From an uncultured Glaciecola sp. (lineage in GTDB: Bacteria > Pseudomonadota > Gammaproteobacteria > Enterobacterales > Alteromonadaceae), in assembly GCA_947496235.1 (NCBI GenBank), contig CANMCE010000003.1:124001-188000 (forward strand): a stretch of DNA of 64,000 nt. The letters are read 5' to 3'. The translations under genes and the position numbers were made by a program. The notes below the pieces were generated by a model, which was given only the letters and a program-made list of their open reading frames with translations, ran no database searches and had not been told where the DNA came from. Positions 27,705 to 35,120 of this stretch are shown here, in pieces (positions within the stretch are counted from its first letter, which is position 1; the number at the start of each line of letters is the position of its first letter).

Positions 27705-27771
27705 CGTCATTCCGACGAAAGTCGGAATCTGGTGAATGTTTCTGGAGATGCTGATATTCATCAGCATGACG
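27705..27771 (+). repeat. 67-bp double-hairpin element, copy 1
   Basis: Starts CGTCAT and ends ATGACG. Hairpin 1 is ATTCCGAC, loop GAAA, GTCGGAAT. Hairpin 2 is ATGCTGAT, loop ATTC, ATCAGCAT. A non-paired linker of about 22 bp lies between them. It is the first of six full copies in the window, all 67 bp and all in the same orientation. An eight-base spacer leads to copy 2. Confidence 0.92.
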
Positions 27772-27779
27772 TCTTGCTT

Positions 27780-27846
27780 CGTCATTCCGACGAAAGTCGG
27801 AATCTGGTGGACGTTTCCGGAGATACTGATATTCATCAGCATGACG
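27780..27846 (+). repeat. 67-bp double-hairpin element, copy 2
   Basis: The same structure as copy 1: CGTCAT and ATGACG ends, hairpin 1 ATTCCGAC with GTCGGAAT, and hairpin 2 with one change (ATACTGAT) that weakens its stem. It directly abuts a tandem run of half-elements. Confidence 0.92.
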
Positions 27847-27924
27847 AGAAACTTTTAGGAGGTGCTGATTTTCATCAGCATGACGAGAAACTTTTAGGAG
27901 GTGCTGATTTTCATCAGCATGACG
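27847..27924 (+). repeat. Two 39-bp tandem copies of the element's right half
   Basis: Two identical 39-bp units (27847-27885 and 27886-27924) start AGAAACTTTTAGGAGG and end in the right hairpin (GTGCTGAT, loop TTTC, ATCAGCAT) with GACG. The remaining gap to 28040 holds degenerate fragments. Open reading frames that cross the array on both strands are repeat artefacts. Confidence 0.9.
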
Positions 27925-28040
27925 GGGGAGGCATGAGCATAACGGTGAGAGTGTAAGCATGACGAATGGGCAAAGGTTTTTTGAATATGTTAGGCTATAA
28001 ATCACGCAGCGCTGATTAAAAAATCATCAAGGAAGATAAA

Positions 28041-29780
28041 ATGAATAAACTTTTATGTCAGGTATGCTTACTCTCAGTAATTCTCTATTCTTTTACCGCG
28101 TTTAATTTAGCAAATGCCGAAGAAAATCAAGTAAAACCCTTTGCTAAAGGCATTCGAGGTTTTTGGGTAACTCGAATTAAAGCGAACCAAAACATTGCAG
28201 ATAACACTATTATCAACCTTATGTCGTTGAAAATTCCACGACAAGCGAATAATCCTCCGTATAAACAACAATCAAAATTTGGATCTGTAAATCTAAATTC
28301 ACAAGGTAAAACCTGCACGTTTGAAGTTGTTAGTGCTATTGCCGACAGTAATAACGTTAAACTTGCAGTTTCGCTCTCCCCTTTTTATCAAGTGAACAAA
28401 AAAGGAAAAATAAAAGGTAATGAAAAAGCATTGGAACGATGCCGTGCTATTGGCCTTGATGGAATTGATTTTTATGCAGTAAAACCAAAGCTTTTGGGCG
28501 GCATAATAAGGTTCGAAAATGGTGATGTTGTGCACACCTTGTTTGAACCTCAAGGCGGGGCTTCGCTAAAGTTAGGTAGTGTCAATATAGTCGCAAAGAA
28601 CGCTGAATTATTTTCAGTTAATATACCTGAACCAGCTATAGAGGACGTTAATTCAAATAAGATAAATCCCAAGGATGATAAACTAACAAAGACAAAACCG
28701 CCGAAAAATTCTCAACAATCTGCCCCCAAAGTCGAATCAACCGAAGAGCCGTTTTACAAAGACAACGCATTTACACTTAAACACCCTAACTTCAACACCT
28801 TTTACATACCAGTATATGACGGCATTCCAGCGTTAGTCAGCAACGGGCTGTTATCGACGGGTTCTAAGAAATCACCTTCGTATCAAGAAAATTTCTCTCC
28901 ATCAAATCAACAAGACTGGCAACAATATTACACAGCGCTACGGGACTTTCTTGATATTGTTTCCATGATTGATAACGAACAATTAGTAAGGTGGTATAAG
29001 ACTTCCCCCGGAGAAGGGAATAGCGGTGCATCCACCTATGAAATTGCCTTAGACAAACGCCGTGCTGATTGGATGCTCAATATCATCACCAAGGCATTTT
29101 TAACCGCAGCAAAAATTGACCATATTCATAAGTACTTTTGCCCTGAAATGGATAAGAAAAGTGTGCAATTTACTCGTAGTCGTTGTAGCACTTTCCAAGG
29201 AGATATCAATGAACAAAAACGTTTACTAAGCGTATTTTTAAACGAAACAATTCCTGAATTAACGCAATATGCAGAGCCCTTAAAACAGGTTAACAAAGTT
29301 TCGGTTGTAAACTGGGCTTTAATATCAAATTACGATTCTGAACAACAAGGTTTTGTCGTTAGCCTATTCAGTGACTTTACCTTCACACCTTATGGTGCCG
29401 TTGTTACTGAATCTGCTAGCGATTTTGCACGGAAATTCAAAGAAAGTTATCCAGTATTCAAAACCATGTACATTGGATCGAAAGATCGTTTATCAGGCGC
29501 AGGTTCTACAGGCGCATTATTACCTATGGATATAGACGCAGCTCAAACGTTTTTAAAACAGGCTGACGCAAACCAAAAACGTCTAGCAGCTATAATGACA
29601 ATTGAGCTTATCCCAGAAAACATAGATGATTACGCAAAACGAATTCTCAACGACAAAAAACTCACATCAAGAGAATATAGATATAAATTAGTTTCAGAGA
29701 ATGTTGAGCTATTCCAGCCTACAAAACAAGGCATGGTTCCAGTTCATACATTCCCGGTGGATGTTGAGCCTGTTAAGTGA
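28041..29780 (+). CDS. Exported protein of unknown function
   Basis: A 579-aa protein with a Sec signal (residues 1-26, ending NLANA). The N-terminal part (about 30-200) has FWVTRIKANQ and a beta-rich stretch. A low-complexity Lys/Pro/Asp linker follows at about 205-240, and a mostly helical C-terminal part (about 250-575) contains several cysteines. I do not recognise a family and see no catalytic motif. AAGGAAG lies eight bases before the ATG. It is flanked on both sides by repeat arrays, so it probably forms its own transcription unit. Confidence 0.75.
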   Translation: MNKLLCQVCLLSVILYSFTAFNLANAEENQVKPFAKGIRGFWVTRIKANQNIADNTIINLMSLKIPRQANNPPYKQQSKFGSVNLNSQGKTCTFEVVSAIADSNNVKLAVSLSPFYQVNKKGKIKGNEKALERCRAIGLDGIDFYAVKPKLLGGIIRFENGDVVHTLFEPQGGASLKLGSVNIVAKNAELFSVNIPEPAIEDVNSNKINPKDDKLTKTKPPKNSQQSAPKVESTEEPFYKDNAFTLKHPNFNTFYIPVYDGIPALVSNGLLSTGSKKSPSYQENFSPSNQQDWQQYYTALRDFLDIVSMIDNEQLVRWYKTSPGEGNSGASTYEIALDKRRADWMLNIITKAFLTAAKIDHIHKYFCPEMDKKSVQFTRSRCSTFQGDINEQKRLLSVFLNETIPELTQYAEPLKQVNKVSVVNWALISNYDSEQQGFVVSLFSDFTFTPYGAVVTESASDFARKFKESYPVFKTMYIGSKDRLSGAGSTGALLPMDIDAAQTFLKQADANQKRLAAIMTIELIPENIDDYAKRILNDKKLTSREYRYKLVSENVELFQPTKQGMVPVHTFPVDVEPVK

Positions 29781-29824
29781 TTAATTTCGGCGTCATTCGT
29801 CCCCTCTAGTCATTCCGACCGTCC

Positions 29825-29900
29825 CTCGTCATTCGGCCCCTCCCTCGTCATTCCGACCCCACCTCGTCATTCCGCCCCTCCCTCGTCATTCCGCCCCTCC
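29825..29900 (+). repeat. Four 19-bp tandem units derived from the element's left end
   Basis: Four units of 19 bp (beginning at 29825, 29844, 29863 and 29882) each start CTCGTCATTC, then G or C, G, and a C-rich tail. They repeat the left terminus of the 67-bp element and run into its full copy at 29903. A related unit precedes them at about 29805. Confidence 0.88.
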
Positions 29901-29902
29901 CT

Positions 29903-29969
29903 CGTCATTCCGACGAAAGTCGGAATCTCCCAGATATTTCCGGAGGTGCTGATTTCCATCAGCATGACG
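29903..29969 (+). repeat. 67-bp double-hairpin element, copy 3
   Basis: Has CGTCAT and ATGACG ends, hairpin 1 ATTCCGAC with GTCGGAAT, and hairpin 2 GTGCTGAT with ATCAGCAT around TTCC. The eight-base spacer TGTAGCTT follows and then a broken left end (CGTCATTCAGACC). The array lies between convergent genes. Confidence 0.92.
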
Positions 29970-30013
29970 TGTAGCTTCGTCATTCAGACCCACAAGCTTT
30001 ACTAACATTAGAA

Positions 30014-31054
30014 TTAAAACTGCGTTACGACTGTTACTCCAGGAGAACTTGCTTTATCCAGTGAGGTAAGAGCTAAGATAGATTCCTCAAGAGAAATACA
30101 ACGACTTAACAGTTTTTCTGGAGCAAGTTTTCCTGAAAGAATCATGTTTAACATTGCGTCATATCTATACGCTTGCATTCCGTGACTACCAAGAATCATT
30201 AATTCATGGGCAACAACTCTATCCATAGGAATCGGCGGGGTTGATTGATCTGCCAATAAAAGTCCAACTTGAATATGACGCCCTAAACGTCTAAGCGATT
30301 TAACCGAATTGACTGCTGTTATCGGATGACCAAGTGCGTCCAGTGAAACATGTGCTCCACCTTGGCTAATTTCGTGAATAGCTTCAACTACATTATCAAC
30401 TTTGTTTGCATTAATCGTTGCAACCGCTCCAAAACTCTCCGCCAGCTTTAATGCTTCTTCTGACAAATCAACAGCAATTACGTTTGCCCCTATAGCTGTC
30501 GCTATCATAATTGCAGAGAGCCCTACGCCACCACATCCGTGAACACTAACCCACTGCCCAGCAGAAACCTTACCTTGATCAACTACTGCGCGGAAAGAGG
30601 TAGCAAAACGGCAACCCAAGCTAGCAGCAGTCGTAGATGCCATGTTATCTGGCAAGGCAATCAGATTTACATCAGCATGATCTATAGAAACAAACTCAGC
30701 AAATGAGCCCCAGTGGGTAAAACCCGGCTGCGTCTGAATTGCACAAACTTGATGGTTACCAGAGGCGCAATCACTACAACTACCACAAGCACTTATAAAC
30801 GGAGATGTAACGCGATCGCCAACTTTGAATGTTCGGACATTTTTACCAACAGCTTCAACTACGCCAGCAAATTCATGACCGGGAACATGAGGCAATACTA
30901 TGTCTGGATCATGCCCTTTCCAACCATGCCAATCACTGCGACAAACGCCAGTAGCTTCCACTTTTATTACAACACCATCAATTTTAGGAGAAGGGTCATC
31001 TACCTGCATAATCTTTGGCAACTCTCCAAAATTTTCAAATACTACAGCTCTCAT
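30014..31054 (-). CDS. Zinc-dependent alcohol dehydrogenase (medium-chain)
   Basis: A 346-aa medium-chain dehydrogenase that oxidises an alcohol with NAD(P). Catalytic zinc ligands are Cys38 and His60-Glu61 (PGHEFAG). Structural zinc ligands are Cys90, Cys93, Cys96 and Cys104. The Rossmann motif is [11 protein letters not shown], followed by [11 protein letters not shown], where the acidic residue after the second strand suggests NAD(H). The exact substrate is unknown; the family includes ethanol, aldehyde and sugar-alcohol enzymes. The gene is divergent from an Lrp/AsnC regulator with a perfect palindrome between them, so it is probably a target of that regulator. Confidence 0.93.
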   Translation of the reverse strand: MRAVVFENFGELPKIMQVDDPSPKIDGVVIKVEATGVCRSDWHGWKGHDPDIVLPHVPGHEFAGVVEAVGKNVRTFKVGDRVTSPFISACGSCSDCASGNHQVCAIQTQPGFTHWGSFAEFVSIDHADVNLIALPDNMASTTAASLGCRFATSFRAVVDQGKVSAGQWVSVHGCGGVGLSAIMIATAIGANVIAVDLSEEALKLAESFGAVATINANKVDNVVEAIHEISQGGAHVSLDALGHPITAVNSVKSLRRLGRHIQVGLLLADQSTPPIPMDRVVAHELMILGSHGMQAYRYDAMLNMILSGKLAPEKLLSRCISLEESILALTSLDKASSPGVTVVTQF

Positions 31055-31147
31055 TAATACCCACCTTTCAAAACCATTAGTTTATTCATTTTAGTTTACA
31101 GAATTGACTTGAAATTACTTTTCCATTTTCTGTCATTTGCGCTACAT

Positions 31148-31168
31148 TTATGCAAGCATCTTGCATAA
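31148..31168. promoter_or_regulatory. Perfect palindrome, candidate operator of the Lrp-type regulator
   Basis: TTATGCAAG, CAT, CTTGCATAA is a perfect 9-bp inverted repeat with a 3-bp centre. It lies 28 bp before the regulator start and 94 bp before the dehydrogenase start. Lrp/AsnC proteins bind dyad sites of about this size, so the regulator likely binds here and controls itself and the dehydrogenase. Confidence 0.6.
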
Positions 31169-31196
31169 TTACCATGACTTTTAAAGGAATATTTAC

Positions 31197-31661
31197 TTGA
31201 AAAACCTAGATAAAAAAGACATTGTTATTTTACAAAAACTACAATCCGACGGTCGATTATCTAATGCAAAACTTGCAGCAGATCTTTCTATTAGCGAAGC
31301 AGCTTGCTGGCGACGAATCAAAAGCATGGAGAAGGAAGGGTATATAAAGGGGTATCAGGCCAATCTTGATCGCAGCAAACTAGGGTTTGGCGTTATCGCT
31401 TTTGTTCAGATAACTTATGTGGAGCATGGTATCGAAACTACGAAGCAGTTTGAAAAAGTAATTCAAGATTCTCCGAACGTTCTGTTCTGTCACAATACAA
31501 CGGGTGATGCAGACTTTCTATTGCAAGTTGTTGCAAAAGACCTCGATGACTACAGTAGGTTTGTCGAACATGTTTTAAGGAAGCTAAAAGGCGTCTCATC
31601 TATTAGATCCAGTCTATCTTTGAGGGAAGTTACTTCAACTACTAGGCTTCCAATAAATTAA
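31197..31661 (+). CDS. Lrp/AsnC-family transcriptional regulator
   Basis: A 154-aa one-domain-plus-ligand regulator. Residues 3-55 form the winged helix-turn-helix (LDKKDIVILQKL, then SNAKLAADLSISEAACWRR). Residues about 65-145 form the RAM ligand-binding beta domain (GDADFLLQVVAKDLDDYSRF). The start is a TTG; it is favoured because AAAGGA sits eight bases before it and no ATG is available at the family start. It is divergent from the alcohol dehydrogenase, which suggests local control. The ligand may be an amino acid. Confidence 0.92.
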   Translation: MKNLDKKDIVILQKLQSDGRLSNAKLAADLSISEAACWRRIKSMEKEGYIKGYQANLDRSKLGFGVIAFVQITYVEHGIETTKQFEKVIQDSPNVLFCHNTTGDADFLLQVVAKDLDDYSRFVEHVLRKLKGVSSIRSSLSLREVTSTTRLPIN

Positions 31662-31771
31662 GTTCTAACTCATTTAACGGGTATGAGTAAAGTATCACCA
31701 TTCCGACACTACGCCGCCATTTAATCCCTCTCTAGTCATTCCGACTCACCCTCGTCATTCCGTCCCAACAT

Positions 31772-31838
31772 CGTCATTCCGACGGAGGTCGGAAACTGGT
31801 GGATGTTTTAGGAGATGCTGATATTCATCAGCATGACG
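31772..31838 (+). repeat. 67-bp double-hairpin element, copy 4
   Basis: Has CGTCAT and ATGACG ends. Hairpin 1 is TTCCGAC, loop GGAG, GTCGGAA. Hairpin 2 is ATGCTGAT, ATTC, ATCAGCAT. A 38-bp half-element (31839-31876) with the right hairpin follows, then the spacer TGTAGCTT. The wider gap 31662-32233 holds copies 4 and 5, tandem 20-mers and a structured leader. Confidence 0.92.
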
Positions 31839-31884
31839 GGAACGTTTAGGAGGTGCTGATATGCATCAGCATGACGTGTAGCTT

Positions 31885-31951
31885 TGTCATTCCGACGGAG
31901 GTCGGAAACTGGTGGATGTTTTAGGAGATGCTGATATTCATCAGCATGACG
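31885..31951 (+). repeat. 67-bp double-hairpin element, copy 5
   Basis: Identical to copy 4 except that the first base is T instead of C. Both carry the GGAG loop version of hairpin 1. The near identity of these two neighbours suggests a recent local duplication of a 67-bp element plus spacer. Confidence 0.92.
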
Positions 31952-32011
31952 GTAGAGGCATCAGCATGACGGTAGAGGCATCAGCATGACGGTAGAGGCA
32001 TTAGCATGACG
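31952..32011 (+). repeat. Three 20-bp tandem copies of the element's right terminus
   Basis: Three 20-bp units at 31952, 31972 and 31992 each read GTAGAGGCAT, then C or T, AGCATGACG. They repeat the right end of the 67-bp element and imply slippage or unequal exchange at its terminus. Confidence 0.9.
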
Positions 32012-32125
32012 GAGAGGTCATCAAGCTACCAATTTTTAAAATTTATAGATTTAGTAAAGTTTTATGTTTTTTTTGTTAGAACTCTCCACGATTCTGTGAA
32101 GTTTCTCATTGATAGTGTGCAACAA

Positions 32126-32181
32126 GCTTAAGTGGCTTATCACTTAAAACTCTCTCGACCGGGGCTATACACCACTTAAGC
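32126..32181 (+). promoter_or_regulatory. Leader with mutually exclusive hairpins
   Basis: GCTTAAGTGG at 32126-32135 can pair perfectly with CCACTTAAGC at 32172-32181. Its inner part TTAAGTG can instead pair with CACTTAA at 32141-32147. The two pairings exclude each other. The region lies 53-108 bp upstream of the ATG at 32234, in a likely 5' leader, so attenuation or operator duplication are both possible. A further GAGG and CCTC hairpin lies near 32190. Confidence 0.4.
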
Positions 32182-32233
32182 GTAATTAGAGGCAAATTGT
32201 CCTCTATCTTCAAGGAAACTAAAAGGCACTATA

Positions 32234-33433
32234 ATGAAATTAAATCGACTATGTAAACTTATAGGATCAGTGGGGTTAATGGCCATTACCCTATCTGCAA
32301 TGGCTCAGGAAGCTGATGACGATGTTCAACCTTCCCCGCCCTCTATTGGCACAGATATACCCGTCACTTATTTTGGTCCACCACCGTCATCGGTTGAGCC
32401 AGAATTGATTGGCCCCTATCAATTATTGACTGCGGGTGAATTAGACGTAGACGCAGGCACAATAACCTTGCCTCTATATGAAGGACGCCTTAAAGAAACC
32501 GGGGAATCTGTATGGTACATTATCACAGATACTACGGATAAAGATGTTGCAGAAGCATTGGGTATCAACCATGCTGCTAAGCTAGCATTTGCAGACAATT
32601 TACGTGCCGTAAGAATCGCTGAAACCAGTTTCGACGGTACTCTTCTTTTTCACTGGGGTTCAGTAGACTTTTCTCCTGAGCGTTCAGTGGTTCCTGGTAA
32701 CACTACCATTGCCGAGAATCCAGCTTTCCCGCCTGAGAGTTTTCAACCTGGCGCTATAGGCGACGAACTTTACTCTCCTTTAGTGAAAATCATAAGTTCT
32801 GGCGATCACATCTATAACGCCCCTATGGTGGCATTTAATGTGGATGCAGAACAAATTGATTTCTGTGATACCACACCTGACTACAGTTTGGTACATGACA
32901 ATGTGGCCTACATCTGTCCTTCAGAAGGCACTGTCACCATGAAACTAACCCCAGGTTTTAGTTTCGCCAAGCCGGTACTTTATATGTCTACAGACGCTAA
33001 TAATGAACTTCCAGCTGCTCTGGAAGGGGCTATTTTTGCGCCTGGCCTACGAGATGTTGAAGTAGGTGCTGATGATTCCTTGTTTAGCGCAGTAGAACGT
33101 ATTTTCGGCTTTGTTAATGGTCCTGTAAACATAGTTGAAGGACAAGTGAACCCTCAACGTCAAGGATTTGAAAGTGCTTTACGCGGTGAAGGTCCTCCAT
33201 TGAATGTATTAGGTGGTATTCCAACGGTAGCCACAGATTACAGCCCGCTTTGGGACTTAAATCTGGGCGAATGGACGCCTGAAGCTGTGAACCAGCGTTA
33301 TCCATCACGCCTAACCGAAGAGTTCCAAATCCTCGGCCTAGTTGAGCGTGGCTTCATTACCGGTCCAGGTGGCGCTTTGTATGGCTCGACTGGAAATATC
33401 ATCAACTGTCCAATCGTACACAGATTCCTGTAA
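32234..33433 (+). CDS. Exported protein, soluble member of a tandem paralogue pair
   Basis: A 399-aa secreted protein. A signal peptide ends LSAMA-QE (residue 24). The mature part is beta-rich with repeated PLYEGRL, VWYIITDTTD and LNHAAKLAF-like patterns, and ends NIINCPIVHRFL. The same blocks occur in the next gene, so the pair arose by tandem duplication. I recall similar domains of uncharacterised bacterial proteins (PLY-G, YYIVTDASD, LGVN-PKLA), but I give no domain name with confidence. AAAGG lies nine bases before the ATG. Function unknown; an envelope or secreted role is inferred from the signal. Confidence 0.8.
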   Translation: MKLNRLCKLIGSVGLMAITLSAMAQEADDDVQPSPPSIGTDIPVTYFGPPPSSVEPELIGPYQLLTAGELDVDAGTITLPLYEGRLKETGESVWYIITDTTDKDVAEALGINHAAKLAFADNLRAVRIAETSFDGTLLFHWGSVDFSPERSVVPGNTTIAENPAFPPESFQPGAIGDELYSPLVKIISSGDHIYNAPMVAFNVDAEQIDFCDTTPDYSLVHDNVAYICPSEGTVTMKLTPGFSFAKPVLYMSTDANNELPAALEGAIFAPGLRDVEVGADDSLFSAVERIFGFVNGPVNIVEGQVNPQRQGFESALRGEGPPLNVLGGIPTVATDYSPLWDLNLGEWTPEAVNQRYPSRLTEEFQILGLVERGFITGPGGALYGSTGNIINCPIVHRFL

Positions 33434-33466
33434 GCACCGATTAATTTAAATAGTAAGGATTTTAAA

Positions 33467-34939
33467 ATGAATATTAACACCTCTAAAATATTGTTGGTGA
33501 CGGCATTTACGCTGGCGTTGGCAGCTTGTGGGAGTGACGGCGACACTGGTCCTCAAGGACCTCCAGGTCCTCCTGGCCCTGCTGGTGAAGATGCACCGGT
33601 TCCTACACCTACTCCAATTACTGTGGTCGGTGGCCGACTTGCGCAGGATTTTGCAGACGCGACGGAAGCAGAAACCAATGCTTTTACGCCTAATTCAGGC
33701 GATCCTTTGGAATTCGATCCAGATGAAGATGACGTAAGACCTGGACCACCTTCTGTGGGCGCCGATATTCCGGTAACCTACTTTGGACCAGCCCCATCTT
33801 CAGTGAATCCAAATTTGATTGGCCCATTGCAACTATTGACTGCTGGTACTGTAGACACAGAGTCCGAAACTGCGACCATCACATTGCCATTATATGAAGG
33901 TCGTCTTGCTTCTGGCGGACCTCGTGACGGCCAACGTTTTTGGTATGTGGTTACCGACACGTCTGACCCTGAAAATGCCGAAGCCTTGGGTCTGAATTTC
34001 AGCGCAAAATTAGCCTTTACTGACGTCAGTGAAGAAGGTGATAGCTTTAACCCCAATGCAGTTCGACGCGGATTTTATGATCAGAATGGTACACTAATAG
34101 TTAACGGTGGTGCAGTGGACTTCTCTCCAATGAGAAATGTGAATGCCGGCTCTACTAATGACGATGGCACCAGTAACTTACTCGCTAGCTTAACTTTTGC
34201 TCCGGGTGCAGTTGGCACTGGCGTGGACGATGCAGACGGGTTTTACAGTCCATTGGTCAAAATAGAAAACGCCAGAGGTCACATTTATAACGCACCTATT
34301 GTTTCCTTTAATACTGATGAAGAAGATTTTGCGGCATACTGTGACGGCATCAGCATGGAAGAGATGCAAGAAGCACGCTCTATTTTGCATGACAAAGTTG
34401 TTAGTATCTGTCCAGGTGAGGACGGAGAACCCGGCACAGTTACCTTAGAATTGACACTAGGATTTAGCTTTGGCCGACCTGTGCTTTACTTATCTACTGA
34501 CGCTTCAGCAGAAATTGCATCTGCATTGGAAGGAGCAGTATATACTCCTGCACTTGGAAACATTCCTGTAGGCCGTGATGATTCATTGTTTAGTTCAGTG
34601 GAGCGAATTTTTGGCTTTACTAACGGCAAAACAAATCAGCAGGCTGGAGAAGTGAATCCACAAAGGCAAGGTTTCAATAGTGCAATTCTCGGTGAAGGCG
34701 GCCCATTGAATGTATTAGGCGGCATTCCAACCATTGCTACCGACTACAGCCCACTTTGGGATCTGAACTTAGGTGAGTGGACGCAAGAAGCCGTGGATAA
34801 CAACTATCACAGCAGAATGACCGAAGAATTCGCCATTCTTGGCATGGTAGAACGCGGATTTTTGACCGGCCCTGGCGGAGCACCCTACGGCTCAACCGGC
34901 ATCATTATCAACTGCCCGATTGTTCAACGTTTACTATAA
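33467..34939 (+). CDS. Lipoprotein with collagen-like stalk, paralogue of the preceding gene
   Basis: A 490-aa lipoprotein with lipobox LAAC (Cys21). Residues about 28-42 are a Gly-X-Y run (GPQGPPGPPGPAGED), followed by a proline-rich linker. The rest parallels the preceding 399-aa protein block for block (PVTYFGPAPSSV, TLPLYEGRL, FWYVVTDTSD, NPQRQGFNSA, ending NCPIVQRLL). It is 33 bp downstream, so the two are co-transcribed and are closed by a strong terminator. The layout (soluble paralogue plus anchored paralogue on a collagen-like stalk) matches the phosphatase pair at 5.7-9.2 kb. Confidence 0.85.
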   Translation: MNINTSKILLVTAFTLALAACGSDGDTGPQGPPGPPGPAGEDAPVPTPTPITVVGGRLAQDFADATEAETNAFTPNSGDPLEFDPDEDDVRPGPPSVGADIPVTYFGPAPSSVNPNLIGPLQLLTAGTVDTESETATITLPLYEGRLASGGPRDGQRFWYVVTDTSDPENAEALGLNFSAKLAFTDVSEEGDSFNPNAVRRGFYDQNGTLIVNGGAVDFSPMRNVNAGSTNDDGTSNLLASLTFAPGAVGTGVDDADGFYSPLVKIENARGHIYNAPIVSFNTDEEDFAAYCDGISMEEMQEARSILHDKVVSICPGEDGEPGTVTLELTLGFSFGRPVLYLSTDASAEIASALEGAVYTPALGNIPVGRDDSLFSSVERIFGFTNGKTNQQAGEVNPQRQGFNSAILGEGGPLNVLGGIPTIATDYSPLWDLNLGEWTQEAVDNNYHSRMTEEFAILGMVERGFLTGPGGAPYGSTGIIINCPIVQRLL

Positions 34940-34951
34940 GTAATAGTCCCA

Positions 34952-34980
34952 AACGCCGCTTGATTAAGCGGCGTTTTTTT
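34952..34980 (+). terminator. Rho-independent terminator after the lipoprotein pair
   Basis: AACGCCGCTT and AAGCGGCGTT form a perfect 10-bp stem with loop GATT, followed by a run of Ts, twelve bases past the stop codon. Confidence 0.93.
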
Positions 34981-35013
34981 AAAATGGAGACTTAGTCATT
35001 CTGAGGGTTCATT

Positions 35014-35080
35014 CGTCATTCTGACGAATGTCAGAATCTGTTGGATATTTCAGTAGATGCTGATGTACATCAGCATGACG
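35014..35080 (+). repeat. 67-bp double-hairpin element, copy 6
   Basis: Has CGTCAT and ATGACG ends. Hairpin 1 has ATTCTGAC paired with GTCAGAAT, so a C-G pair seen in the other copies has become T-A on both sides. Hairpin 2 is ATGCTGAT, GTAC, ATCAGCAT. This paired change supports selection on the stem. A broken left end precedes it at about 34994. Confidence 0.92.
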
Positions 35081-35120
35081 AAACACTCTAAATTCACTAT
35101 TCAAATTAATTCAACCCACC

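Noticed and set aside
27609-28005. Open reading frames on both strands across the repeat array
   Set aside because: They are translations of the 67-bp element and its fragments (for example PTFVGMT on the minus strand), a known kind of artefact with such palindromes; they have no ribosome sites and overlap each other.
27657-32011. CRISPR array
   Set aside because: The repeats are palindromic elements with near-constant eight-base spacers and partial units, not 28-36-bp direct repeats with unique spacers, and no cas genes are present.
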